From the NCBI RefSeq assembly GCF_943736995.1, contig NZ_CALSFT010000002.1, positions 558,001 through 622,000 on the forward strand: a stretch of 64,000 nucleotides of DNA. Reading direction: 5' to 3'. Of the stretch, positions 55,037 to 63,891 are shown piece after piece. The first letter of the stretch is position 1. The number at the start of each line of letters is the position of its first letter. A program made the translations under genes and the position numbers. This DNA is from Sporosarcina sp. Marseille-Q4943 (lineage in GTDB: Bacteria; Bacillota; Bacilli; Bacillales_A; Planococcaceae). The notes under the pieces are model-generated. The model saw only the letters and a list, made by a program, of their open reading frames with translations. It was not told where the DNA came from and did not search any database.

Positions 55037-56125
55037 TTATACTTCTTTTGCCGCTCCTTTTTTAATTAACGCCATGAGTGTTAAGAAGACCGTCAGCAAT
55101 AGCATGAAGAAGAACGTAGCAATCAATAAATAGTCACCTTTTATTTTGAGGAAAATAGGTTCATTTATTAGAAATAGCGACAAACTCAAAAAGAGGAATG
55201 CAGGGCCCAGTATTCTCCAAGTGCGAATACGATCCCCTTTCGTTTGCAATAAATCCGTGACGATATACAGGATGAATGACACTCTTATGAAGGCGCCTGT
55301 CAACCATTGGTAAATGGATAAGAAGTCAAGATGCTGGATGAACCTTCCGATTGAAACGAGCCCCCATTCCTCATAAGCCGGAAACCTTTGCTTTGCTGCT
55401 TCGTGTGGCCCGAATTCTGTAATGGCTCCGATAAGTGGCCCCATCGTCAAACTGTGCAGGATAAAGAGCATGATTGCATAATGATACCAGCGGAACCGGC
55501 CTTTCACATTTTGCTGGATGAATAGGAATAATAGAAGTTCAATGAAGCCTGATGCCGGATACACCGATGAAGAAATGATAGGTTTAAATCCATGTTCAAA
55601 GAAAGGTCTTAGCAATGAATAATCTTTCACCTGTATATTCGTGATGGCGACAAAAAAGCCGAGGACGACTACCCAAAACAGGACAACGACATTTACCATT
55701 ACAATCGTTTGCAAGTTTGTGGATGCTAGGAAGATACATAGAATCGAGTAAATTAAAATCATGAGAACTAAAGGCGATTCGGGTAAGAATGTCGACTTGA
55801 TCCACTGCAAAGTCTCACCCATTGTAAATACGGCCATCAATAGGAAGAAAAGAGCAGTGACATATCGGAAAATGGCAGTCGGGACGCTGCCGATCTTTGT
55901 ATGCAACCAATCAGTGAGTGAAACCTGTTTTGAGCTGCGATGAATGTAGACGAGAAGGAAAAGCCATGGAATCATTGTCACGGCGGCAATGAAAACAGAC
56001 ATCCAGGCATCACGCCCAGCATGCATCAACAGTGATGGAAGAATGGTCACGTGATTTTTCAGTCCGATGACCGTCATTGACAAAAAGATTACGTGCAAAA
56101 TACTGATTGAACCAGCCTTGTTCAT
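55037..56125 (-). CDS. GerAB-type germinant receptor B subunit
   Basis: A 362-residue Ger(x)B protein of the amino-acid/polyamine transporter fold, with about ten membrane helices; it is the likely germinant-binding subunit in this family. GGGAG lies before the ATG at 56125; the longer in-frame reading from 56167 lacks a site. It is first in the operon, giving the order B-A-C instead of the usual A-B-C. Confidence 0.9.
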   Translation of the reverse strand: MNKAGSISILHVIFLSMTVIGLKNHVTILPSLLMHAGRDAWMSVFIAAVTMIPWLFLLVYIHRSSKQVSLTDWLHTKIGSVPTAIFRYVTALFFLLMAVFTMGETLQWIKSTFLPESPLVLMILIYSILCIFLASTNLQTIVMVNVVVLFWVVVLGFFVAITNIQVKDYSLLRPFFEHGFKPIISSSVYPASGFIELLLFLFIQQNVKGRFRWYHYAIMLFILHSLTMGPLIGAITEFGPHEAAKQRFPAYEEWGLVSIGRFIQHLDFLSIYQWLTGAFIRVSFILYIVTDLLQTKGDRIRTWRILGPAFLFLSLSLFLINEPIFLKIKGDYLLIATFFFMLLLTVFLTLMALIKKGAAKEV

Positions 56126-56204
56126 ACCGAAAACTCCCGCCCTCATAATATTGTCCAGTCTTGACACAAGTGAAGATGATTATAAGCGAGTGACCTTCAA
56201 ATGC

Positions 56205-56351
56205 GGTGCCTGTGCAGTGAACAATTCAGTTTATTCACTACAATTGCATAAAATAGAAGAGGGAAGCTTGTTATATCAAAGTTTAACTGGCTTCCTTTTG
56301 TATTTATATAAATTCTGCTGAATTGTTATAAATGTGTCGTGCACAGGCACC
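56205..56351 (+). repeat. GGTGCC repeat, copy 20
   Basis: 147 bp between the divergent ger and heme-uptake operons. Hairpin GGGAAGCTTGTTA / TAACTGGCTTCC with mismatches. Followed by GGCGCAATTCA. Confidence 0.95.
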
Positions 56352-56423
56352 GGCGCAATTCACGCATTCCGTCACATTTCATTCCTTTTTCTGTGAACAA
56401 TGTGTGAATAATGGCGGGGGAGC

Positions 56424-56452
56424 TTTAAAACTAGTAACCCTTGTCCTATGAT
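56424..56452 (+). promoter_or_regulatory. sigma-A-like promoter of the heme-uptake operon
   Basis: TTTAAA (-35, four of six matches), a 17-base spacer, and TATGAT (-10, five of six) at 56447-56452. It lies between repeat copy 20 and the first NEAT gene, with a Fur-like box just downstream. Confidence 0.5.
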
Positions 56453-56466
56453 GGACGAGGAATAGT

Positions 56467-56481
56467 TGATAACAGTTCTCA
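56467..56481 (+). promoter_or_regulatory. possible Fur box
   Basis: TGATAACAGTTCTCA is a 7-1-7 inverted repeat matching the Fur pattern TGATAATNATTATCA at 11 of 14 informative positions. It lies about 15 bases downstream of the predicted -10, where a bound repressor would block transcription. Fur control is usual for Isd-type operons. Confidence 0.5.
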
Positions 56482-56522
56482 CTAGTAGTTTTGTAGGTGG
56501 AGAAGGTGGGAGAGGAGTTTGC

Positions 56523-57098
56523 ATGAGGAGACGGGTAGCGCCTTTGCTTGGTGCTGTTTTGCTGTTGTGGGCGATGACGTTGATGCCTGTAGGGGCGGAG
56601 TCGTTGTCTGACGGTACATATGCAGTGGACTATGAGTTGCTGCAAGGTGATTCGGATTCGGTGTCAATTGCGAATGATTATTTCGAGAAGCCGGCGTTGT
56701 TGAAGGTGGATGGAGATAAGCAGGTTTTGCAGTTGACGTTAAATCATAGTAAGTGGGTTCAAGAGTTACAGGAACAAAGCGGCGATGGTTTTGCGGATGC
56801 GAAGGTCGTTGCGGAGGATGAAGAGGCGGATACGCGCGTCATTGAGTTGAATATAGACGGCGAGCTGGCCGAGCCATTTCCTGTCAAGATGCATGTGGTG
56901 ATTGATGAGTTGGAGATCCCGTATGATCATGCGTATACGGTGCGAGTTGCAATCGATTCGAGTTCAATGAAGGAGACGGACCAGGAGTGGATTGACTCTG
57001 TAAGCACGGGAAGCACAATTTGGTTTTGGATTGCGACGGCAATCGTTATTATAGCGACGCTATTTGTTGCCTTGCGATTATTTCGCTCGAAAAAGTAA
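56523..57098 (+). CDS. NEAT-domain heme-binding membrane protein
   Basis: A 191-residue protein: signal peptide (about 1-24), one NEAT domain (about 25-150) and a C-terminal membrane helix with a basic tail (FRSKK). The heme-ligand motif YxxxY is present (YDHAY). No LPXTG or NPQTN sorting signal is seen, so it is held by its membrane helix. NEAT proteins take heme from hemoproteins and pass it inward. AGGAG precedes the ATG at 56523. First gene of the heme operon. Confidence 0.85.
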   Translation: MRRRVAPLLGAVLLLWAMTLMPVGAESLSDGTYAVDYELLQGDSDSVSIANDYFEKPALLKVDGDKQVLQLTLNHSKWVQELQEQSGDGFADAKVVAEDEEADTRVIELNIDGELAEPFPVKMHVVIDELEIPYDHAYTVRVAIDSSSMKETDQEWIDSVSTGSTIWFWIATAIVIIATLFVALRLFRSKK

Positions 57099-57114
57099 AA
57101 AGGAGATTACAAGA

Positions 57115-58605
57115 ATGAAGAAAAGTTTAATGGTTTTATTCACAGCAATGTTGCTGATTTTTACGGCAATACCTGCACTTCCAGCAGCTGCTGAAGTGAC
57201 GGCTGCACAGGAGGCGGCGTATGAGCTTCCGTTCAAAGTGTTGCAAGAAAAGGCTGATGAAGTTTCTGTAGCAGGCAGTTACGTGAAAAGCCCTGCGGAA
57301 GTGAAAGTGGAAGACGGCAAGAAATTCATTTATATGACACTATTGAACAGCCAATATTGGCAGTCATTGAGCATCCAAGACGGCGACAAGTTCGTTGACG
57401 TTGAAGTTGTAAGCGAAAACGAAGAAGAGAAAACACGTCTTGTGAAATTCGAATTAAAAGATGTTGAAAAAACAATGAATGCAAAAGCGCATATTATCGT
57501 GACAGGAATTCCTGGTCTTGGTGAATATGATCAAACGCACAGCATCCGCTTCCAATTCGATGCAAGCGAAGTTCCTACTGAAGACGAAGAAGAAACTCCA
57601 GAAACACCTGAAACTCCTGAAGCACCAGCAGCAATTGAAGACGGCGAGTACACAATTGGCTTCAAAGCATTGCATGAGGAAGAGGATAAAGATTCAGCAA
57701 TGGGCCGCTACATCGAAACACCTGCAGCATTGTCTGTAAAAGACGGCAAGCAAGTCGTTTCATTCACATTGACAAACAACGAGCAAATCACTGAGTTCCA
57801 AGTTGAGCAAGACGGCGAATTCGTTGACGCGACGGTTGTAAGCGTTGATGAAGAAGCGAACCACCGCGTTGTTTCATTCGAAGTTGCGGATTTCACGAAA
57901 ATCATAAACGCAAAAGTGACAGTTTTCGTTGCGGCAATGAACCACACTGGCCATTACACAATTCGTCTTGCGTTCGATCAAGACAGCATTGAGCCGGCAG
58001 CAACTGAAACACCAGAAACTCCAGAACAACCGGAAGAGGAAGTAACGGTTTCATTCAAAGATATCGACAAAACATGGGCAAAGCCTTACATCGAAGCACT
58101 AGCTGCTAAGCAAATTGTCAAAGGCAAATCCCCTGAAACGTTTGCGCCGAACGACAAAATTACGAGAGCGCAATTTGCATTGATTATCGCTCGCGCATTG
58201 GACCTTGAAAAGCAAGAATACCAAGGAACATTCTCCGACTTGACGAAAGACATGGAAGGGTTCGTGTACGAAGTGGAAGCGGCGAACCGCGCTGGAATCA
58301 TCCTGGGCGATGCTGGGAAGTTCAACCCGAACGCGGCAATCACTCGTCAGCAAATGGCGGCGATGATCATCCGTGCAATCGAATATAAAGATGCTTCCCT
58401 ATTGAAAGACGTTGAAACCACTGTTGAGTTCGCAGATGCGGCTCACATTAGCGGCTATGCGAAAGACGCTGTTCAATTGGCAGTCGGTCTTGGCATCCTC
58501 GACGGCGACGTTGTAAAAGGTAAAAAAGTGTTCAACCCGAAAGCTACTGCGACTCGTGCGCATGCAGCAAAAATGGTTTACAACGTGCTTGAAGTAATTA
58601 AATAA
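57115..58605 (+). CDS. S-layer-anchored protein with two NEAT and three SLH domains
   Basis: A 496-residue protein: signal peptide (about 1-26), two NEAT domains (about 30-155 and 180-300), Pro/Glu/Thr-rich linkers, and three SLH modules (about 315-490: FKDIDKTWAKPYIEALAAKQ, FSDLTKDMEGFVYEVEAANR, FADAAHISGYAKDAVQLAVG) that bind pyruvylated wall polymer. The heme-ligand motifs differ from YxxxY: YDQTH in NEAT1 and HTGHY in NEAT2. It likely captures heme at the outermost surface. AAAAGGAG precedes the ATG at 57115. Confidence 0.9.
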   Translation: MKKSLMVLFTAMLLIFTAIPALPAAAEVTAAQEAAYELPFKVLQEKADEVSVAGSYVKSPAEVKVEDGKKFIYMTLLNSQYWQSLSIQDGDKFVDVEVVSENEEEKTRLVKFELKDVEKTMNAKAHIIVTGIPGLGEYDQTHSIRFQFDASEVPTEDEEETPETPETPEAPAAIEDGEYTIGFKALHEEEDKDSAMGRYIETPAALSVKDGKQVVSFTLTNNEQITEFQVEQDGEFVDATVVSVDEEANHRVVSFEVADFTKIINAKVTVFVAAMNHTGHYTIRLAFDQDSIEPAATETPETPEQPEEEVTVSFKDIDKTWAKPYIEALAAKQIVKGKSPETFAPNDKITRAQFALIIARALDLEKQEYQGTFSDLTKDMEGFVYEVEAANRAGIILGDAGKFNPNAAITRQQMAAMIIRAIEYKDASLLKDVETTVEFADAAHISGYAKDAVQLAVGLGILDGDVVKGKKVFNPKATATRAHAAKMVYNVLEVIK

Positions 58606-58617
58606 TTTCGCACAGAT

Positions 58618-58647
58618 GCCGGCGTCACGCTACTTGTGACAGCCGGC
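58618..58647 (+). other. intergenic hairpin without T-run
   Basis: GCCGGCGTCAC and GTGACAGCCGGC form a strong stem between the NEAT-SLH and next NEAT genes. The following sequence is GTTGTGTGTGG, with no run of T, so it is more likely an mRNA stabiliser or processing site than a terminator. It could set the expression level of the abundant surface protein. Confidence 0.5.
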
Positions 58648-58674
58648 GTTGTGTGTGGAGCGAAGGAGTTTGAC

Positions 58675-59619
58675 ATGAAAAGACATTTGATTGTAGCAAT
58701 GACGCTATTCCTGGTCACGGCGCTTTTCATTCCGATCATGCCGCTGAACGCTTCGGCTGCGACGTTTGCGGACGGGGAATATACCGTTCCGTTCACGGTA
58801 TTGAAGGATACGAGCAACGAGCGGTCCACGACGGCGGACTATATGGTGAGTCCGGCGAAAGTGCAGTTGGTGAACGACCGCGCGACGGTGACGGTCACGT
58901 TGAAAAACAGCTCGTGGTGGCAGTACTTTAAAGTGCAGAACGGCGGCAGTTTCTCGGACGTGCAAGTCGTGAGCGAGTCGGGCGATCAGCGTGTCGTTCG
59001 ATTTACGGTGTCTGATCTGAAACAGCTCGTCAATGCCAAAATCCACATTATCGTGACGGGCATTCCAGGGTTTGACTACGACAATAAATACGATATCCGC
59101 TTTAATTTCAATACTTCATCCATCCCAGCCCCTCCTGTTGCAAAACCGGTAGTGACACCGCCTCCAGCGAAGGAAACGAAACCGGCAACGCCGACGAAGA
59201 CTGAAGTAAAGCCGGTTCAGCAAGTCGTTCAAAAGCCGGCCCAAAAGCCAGCTGAGAATAAAACCGATGCGGCTAAAACGACGGAAAGTGTAACGAAAAA
59301 AGAAGAGAAATCGGTTGGGGATGAAACCGAAAAAGATAAATCGGAGCAATCCGCAACGGAATCTGAGGAAGCGCAGGCCGAAGAAGATGAAACGACAATA
59401 GAGGACGAGCAGTCGGAAGACGCTGACATGGACGTAGCATTGGATGAAATGGACGCAGCGGCTGAAGAAGACGAAGTTGTAGAAGAAGTTGCAATAGAAG
59501 AGGTCAAGGATGAAAAGGAAAAGTCCTCGAATACATTCCTCATTGCGATCATCGTGATTGGTGCAATCATTGGCGCCGCAGTCGTATTTTCTATTGCAAG
59601 GAAACGAGCTCGAAAATAA
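58675..59619 (+). CDS. NEAT-domain protein with acidic stalk and membrane tail (IsdC-like)
   Basis: A 314-residue protein: signal peptide (about 1-28), one NEAT domain (about 30-150, with YDNKY ligand motif), a Pro/Lys-rich stretch, a strongly acidic stalk (about 210-285) and a C-terminal membrane helix with RKRARK. No sortase motif. Probably the wall-spanning relay between the SLH protein and the IsdE-like lipoprotein. AAGGAG precedes the ATG at 58675. Confidence 0.87.
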   Translation: MKRHLIVAMTLFLVTALFIPIMPLNASAATFADGEYTVPFTVLKDTSNERSTTADYMVSPAKVQLVNDRATVTVTLKNSSWWQYFKVQNGGSFSDVQVVSESGDQRVVRFTVSDLKQLVNAKIHIIVTGIPGFDYDNKYDIRFNFNTSSIPAPPVAKPVVTPPPAKETKPATPTKTEVKPVQQVVQKPAQKPAENKTDAAKTTESVTKKEEKSVGDETEKDKSEQSATESEEAQAEEDETTIEDEQSEDADMDVALDEMDAAAEEDEVVEEVAIEEVKDEKEKSSNTFLIAIIVIGAIIGAAVVFSIARKRARK

Positions 59620-59634
59620 GGGAGTTGTGCTGGA

Positions 59635-60516
59635 ATGAAAAAAGCGATCGGCCTTTTCGGCTTGTTAGTAAGTATCATGCTTGCCGGCTGTTCAGCGAGT
59701 GCCGGGAATAAGGCGAATGAACAAATCGGCGAGCAAGACGGCGATCGGATCGTTGCTACGACGGTTGCGCTGACGGAAATCATGGACGCGCTTGACATCG
59801 ATTTGGTCGGCGTTCCGTCGAGTTACAAGGAGTTGCCTGAACGCTACGCGGATGCGAAGGAAGTCGGCAACCCGATGAGCCCGGATATGGAAATGCTACT
59901 GTCGTTGAAGCCGACAGAAATTTTTTCGGTGACAACGTTGAAATATGACTTGCAAGAAATGTTTGAGGAACGCGGGATCGATATGACGTATGTGAACCTC
60001 GAAAGCATCGACGCGATGCACGAAGAAATCTTGAAAATCGGTGAGAAGTATGACCGGATGGAGCAAGCGGAAGCGATTGTGGCGCAGTTCGAGGAGAAGG
60101 CTGCCGCAATCGAGAAGGCGATTGAAGGGAAAGAGAAGCCTTCCGTGCTTATCTTAATGGGGATTCCGGGAAGCTACTTGGTGGCGACGGAGCATTCGTA
60201 CATCGGGGATCTCGTGAAGCGGGCTGGCGGCGTCAATGTCATTACGGGCGAGGATGTTGAGTTCATTTCCTCTAATACGGAATACTTGCAGCAGACGAAT
60301 CCGGACGTCATTTTGCGGGCGGCGCACGGCATGCCTGAGCAAGTGATCCAGATGTTCGACGAGGAGTTCCGCTCGAATGATGTGTGGAAGCATTTCGATG
60401 CGGTGAAAAACGGACGCGTCTATGATTTGGAGGAGACGCTGTTCGGCACGACGGGCAATTTGGCTGCGGCGGAAGCGCTCGATGAGTTGATGAAAATGTT
60501 GCATGAAGCGAAATGA
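59635..60516 (+). CDS. isdE: IsdE-like heme-binding lipoprotein
   Basis: A 293-residue substrate-binding lipoprotein (lipobox MLAGC, Cys near residue 19) of the class III metal/siderophore family. The IsdE heme ligands are represented by a Met in GNPMSPDMEML and a His in RAAHGMPEQV. It delivers heme to the permease encoded next. GGGAGTTG precedes the ATG. Confidence 0.88.
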   Translation: MKKAIGLFGLLVSIMLAGCSASAGNKANEQIGEQDGDRIVATTVALTEIMDALDIDLVGVPSSYKELPERYADAKEVGNPMSPDMEMLLSLKPTEIFSVTTLKYDLQEMFEERGIDMTYVNLESIDAMHEEILKIGEKYDRMEQAEAIVAQFEEKAAAIEKAIEGKEKPSVLILMGIPGSYLVATEHSYIGDLVKRAGGVNVITGEDVEFISSNTEYLQQTNPDVILRAAHGMPEQVIQMFDEEFRSNDVWKHFDAVKNGRVYDLEETLFGTTGNLAAAEALDELMKMLHEAK

Positions 60517-60530
60517 AGGCAGGTAAAATT

Positions 60531-61523
60531 ATGTCGGGAATCAATCGGAAAAGCATCAGTTTCATAGTCGTTGCGCTCGTTTTGGGGATTGTTTTCGTCC
60601 AATCCGCATTGACGGGCAGCATATCGGTGACGCCTTTCGAATTGATTCACGGGCTTGTGACTGGCACGAACGATGATGTCGCCATCATTAAGGACTTGCG
60701 TCTGCCGCGGATATTGATCGCGGTATTTGCGGGAGCTGCTTTGTCGGTGGCGGGCGTCTTGCTTCAGGCAGTTATGCGCAACCCGTTGGCGGATCCAGGG
60801 ATCATCGGCGTTTCCGCGGGTGCTAGCTTCATGTCTGTATTGGTGATTGCGATGTTCCCGACGTTGTTCTTTTTCGTACCGCTGTTTGCGTTTATCGGCG
60901 GTGCGTTGGCGTTTTTCTTAGTGTATTCATTATCGTGGAAGTCGGGTTTGGATCCGCTGCGGATGATTTTGATCGGTATCGCGGTGAACGCGCTGTTTAC
61001 AGGACTTGGTCAGGCGATCGGGTTCAGTGGGGGTGGTCTGACGCAGTCGATGAGCCAAGTGACGACGTCAACGCTGACGATGAAAAAATGGAGCGAAGTG
61101 GAAGTGATTGCGCTTTACGGCTCGATCGGACTTTTGCTGTCGTTTTTCGTATATAGATGGTGCAATTATTTATCTCTTGAGGACCGGACGGCGAAAAGTC
61201 TTGGCGTTAATGTGAACTTGGCGCGGTTTGTTATTTCGATCATTGCGGTTTTGTTGGCTTCGATTGCGACGACGATTGCGGGCATGTTCGCATTTGTCGG
61301 GTTATTGGTGCCGCATATTGGAAGGACGCTTGTCGGCAATGATCATAAAGTGCTGATCCCGTTTTCCGCGTTGGCGGGCGCGCTGTTGATTTTATTGGCG
61401 GATACGTTAGGCAGGACGTTAATTGCACCGAATGAAATTCCGGCATCGATCATCATGGCGGTGATCGGCGGGCCATTCCTCATATTCTTGCTAAGAAAGA
61501 GTGATCGCATTTATGGACATTAA
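60531..61523 (+). CDS. isdF: IsdF-like heme ABC transporter permease
   Basis: A 330-residue FecCD-family permease with about nine to ten membrane helices. Motifs: LRLPRILIAVFAGAALSVAG, MRNPLADPGIIGVSAGA, GLLVPHIGR and the C-terminal VIGGPFLIFLLRK. The ATG at 60531 follows GGCAGG; the ATG at 60513 overlaps the isdE stop as ATGA and is a possible alternative. Confidence 0.88.
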   Translation: MSGINRKSISFIVVALVLGIVFVQSALTGSISVTPFELIHGLVTGTNDDVAIIKDLRLPRILIAVFAGAALSVAGVLLQAVMRNPLADPGIIGVSAGASFMSVLVIAMFPTLFFFVPLFAFIGGALAFFLVYSLSWKSGLDPLRMILIGIAVNALFTGLGQAIGFSGGGLTQSMSQVTTSTLTMKKWSEVEVIALYGSIGLLLSFFVYRWCNYLSLEDRTAKSLGVNVNLARFVISIIAVLLASIATTIAGMFAFVGLLVPHIGRTLVGNDHKVLIPFSALAGALLILLADTLGRTLIAPNEIPASIIMAVIGGPFLIFLLRKSDRIYGH

Positions 61524-62283
61524 GGAAGTCACATTTTCATACGACAAGAAGAGGGACACGTTACACGGAATCAACAGTTCGATTGACATCGGCAAAGTGA
61601 CGACAATCATCGGGCCGAATGGGTGCGGGAAATCAACCTTGTTAGGCGTTTTGTCGAATCATTACCAGCCGCAAAACGGGGATGTGTTGTTGGATGGGAA
61701 GTCGTTGGCGGAGTTTAGGCCGAAAGAGCTTGCGAAGAAGCTTGCGGTCGTCCACCAGCAAAACAACGCGCCTTCCGATATGACGGTCGAGAAGCTGACA
61801 GCGTACGGGCGGATACCGTATAAGAATTTCTTCTCTTCCTCGACGGATGAGGACGAAAAGGCGATTGAATGGGCGCTCGCAAGCACGAATTTGCTTGATA
61901 AGCGTGATATGCCAATTGACAGCCTGTCCGGCGGCCAAATGCAACGAGTTTGGATCGCGATGGCGTTGACGCAGAAGACGCCGTATTTGTTTTTGGATGA
62001 ACCAACGACTTACTTGGATATCTTCTATCAGTACGAGCTGCTGGAGCTCGTTCGCGATTTGAATAAACAACACGGCATGTCCATCGTCATGGTATTGCAC
62101 GACATCAACCAAGCGATCAAATACAGCGACGTCATCATCGTCATGAAAGACGGCCGCATCGCCGCCAAAGGCAAACCCGAAGACATCATCACAGCCGACT
62201 TGATCCACGACATCTACGGCGTCAACGTCGTCGTCAAACATGATCGAGAGGCCGGGATATATATCGTACCGGTGGGGATCTGA
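61513..62283 (+). CDS. heme/iron-siderophore ABC transporter ATPase
   Basis: A 256-residue FepC/FhuC-type ATPase with Walker A GPNGCGKST, Q-loop (VVHQQN), signature LSGGQMQR, Walker B YLFLDEPTTYLD and the His switch (VLHDINQ). It overlaps isdF by 11 bases and completes the importer. Last gene of the operon; the stop is followed by repeat copies 21 and 22, with no ordinary terminator. Confidence 0.92.
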   Translation: MDIKEVTFSYDKKRDTLHGINSSIDIGKVTTIIGPNGCGKSTLLGVLSNHYQPQNGDVLLDGKSLAEFRPKELAKKLAVVHQQNNAPSDMTVEKLTAYGRIPYKNFFSSSTDEDEKAIEWALASTNLLDKRDMPIDSLSGGQMQRVWIAMALTQKTPYLFLDEPTTYLDIFYQYELLELVRDLNKQHGMSIVMVLHDINQAIKYSDVIIVMKDGRIAAKGKPEDIITADLIHDIYGVNVVVKHDREAGIYIVPVGI

Positions 62284-62296
62284 GTGATATTTAAGT

Positions 62297-62442
62297 GGTG
62301 CCTGTGTAACACGCAATTCTGTTTATTCACTACAATTGTATGATCAAAAACCGGAAGCTTGTCATATTAAGATTTTAAGAGCCTCCTTCCGCATTATTAT
62401 ACATAAAGTTAAATAGTCATAAATGTACCACGCACAGGCACC
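62297..62442 (+). repeat. GGTGCC repeat, copy 21 (first of a tandem pair)
   Basis: 146 bp, 13 bases after the ATPase stop. Ends GGTGCCTGTGTA and CGCACAGGCACC. The inner TGAATTGT is changed to TAAATAGT and the central stem is weak, so this copy is diverged. 62284-62594 contains only copies 21 and 22. Confidence 0.93.
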
Positions 62443-62575
62443 GACACAATTCAGACAATACAGTACAATTGCATAAACGAAAACAGGAAGCCGACCAAAT
62501 CAATCTTTGGTCAGCTTCCTTTTAAATTTATATACAGCTTAGTGAATTGTCATAAATATGTCTTGCACAGGCACC
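62443..62575 (+). repeat. GGTGCC repeat, copy 22 (second of a tandem pair)
   Basis: 133 bp, starting GACACAATTCAG. Strong hairpin AGGAAGCCGACCAAA / TTTGGTCAGCTTCCT with one mismatch, followed by TTTAAATTTAT. Confidence 0.95.
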
Positions 62576-62594
62576 ACTTAAAGGCACATACCCC

Positions 62595-63773
62595 TTAGCC
62601 TCTGCAAACAACCTCGGCGACTGCTTTGGCGGCGACGAGCAAGGCGTCTTCGTCGATGTCCCATTTCGGATGGTGGTTGAAATACGCTTTTTCAACGCCT
62701 TTTGGTTTGCAGCCGATGTAGAAGAAGCAGGCAGGGTACTTCGCTGCGTAGTAGGCGAAGTCTTCAGACCCAGAGAACATAGGGAATTCTTTTACTGATG
62801 TAATTTCAGGCTCCGTGGAGCTTTGAAGGGCGGCGACAACCCCCGCCGTGATTTCCGGGTCGTTGAAGAGTGGTGGATAGTCCGACACGTAATCGAGTTC
62901 GCACTTCACCCCAAATTCCTCTTCAATCCCTTTGGTGATTCGGTGAACTTCCTTGTCAATCAACTCTTGGACTTCCGTTGTCATATACCGCACATCGCCC
63001 TCCAACTCGACGCTGTCCTTAATGACATTAAACTGACCTTTTCCGTCAAATGAACCGATCGTGATAACCCCCATGGAAAAAGGATCCAACCGGCGGCTGA
63101 CAATAGTTTGGATAGCCGTGACAAAATGCGCTCCAGCGACAATCGCGTCATTTGCCAGGTGTGGAGATGACCCGTGGCCCCCGACGCCTTGGATTTTCAA
63201 GTTAAAGTACGTCCGACCTGCCATCGAATAGCCGCTATGGTACCCGACAACTCCTGCAGGATCCGTTGGGAATAAATGAATGCCATAGACAGCATCCACA
63301 CCATCCAACAAACCTGATTCCACCATGCTTTTCGCTCCGCCCGGCGGCACTTCCTCTGCATGCTGGTGAATGACTTTAATCGTCCCAGCCAACTCATCTT
63401 TCAGCTCAATTAAGCAATCCGCCAACACAAGCAAATAAGCGGTATGCGCATCATGCCCGCAAGCATGCATGACGCCTTCATTTTTCGATTTGAAAGGCAC
63501 GTCCGTTTCTTCATGAATCGGCAACGCATCAAAATCCGCACGAAGGCCGATTGTTTTACCCGGCTTTCCGCCTTTGATCGTCACAATTATGCCGTATCCA
63601 TTTCCGACATTCGTTTGGATTTCAACGTCTTTTCCGTTATAAAAATCGACAATGTATTGGGCTGTCTTTTCTTCTTGGAACGATAGCTCCGGATTCTCGT
63701 GCAAATGACGCCTGATCTGAATCATTTCATCCTTGCGTTGCTCCAACATTTTCATTAGTTGTTCTTTCATCAT
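62595..63773 (-). CDS. M20-family amidohydrolase
   Basis: A 392-residue zinc peptidase/amidohydrolase of the M20D type (N-acyl-amino-acid or hippurate hydrolase-like). Metal-site motifs: RRHLHENPELSFQE, GLRADFDALP, HACGHDAHTAYLL, HQHAEEVPPGGA and FSGSEDFAYY. Cytoplasmic; the substrate is not evident. The ATG at 63773 lies a few bases after GAAAGGG; a GTG at 63779 overlaps that site. Confidence 0.9.
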   Translation of the reverse strand: MMKEQLMKMLEQRKDEMIQIRRHLHENPELSFQEEKTAQYIVDFYNGKDVEIQTNVGNGYGIIVTIKGGKPGKTIGLRADFDALPIHEETDVPFKSKNEGVMHACGHDAHTAYLLVLADCLIELKDELAGTIKVIHQHAEEVPPGGAKSMVESGLLDGVDAVYGIHLFPTDPAGVVGYHSGYSMAGRTYFNLKIQGVGGHGSSPHLANDAIVAGAHFVTAIQTIVSRRLDPFSMGVITIGSFDGKGQFNVIKDSVELEGDVRYMTTEVQELIDKEVHRITKGIEEEFGVKCELDYVSDYPPLFNDPEITAGVVAALQSSTEPEITSVKEFPMFSGSEDFAYYAAKYPACFFYIGCKPKGVEKAYFNHHPKWDIDEDALLVAAKAVAEVVCRG

Positions 63774-63891
63774 TGCCACCCTTTCTCTAAAAGATTATTT
63801 GTGTACCATCAATCTTAAAGTGTTCCCTATTCAACGCTCTTTAAACGGACCTGCTATTTGGTGTCCGTTCTTTTGGGTGCCTATTTTTTTG

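Noticed and set aside
58618..58647. Rho-independent terminator between NEAT genes
   Set aside because: There is a strong stem but no T-run on either side, and the downstream gene belongs to the same system.
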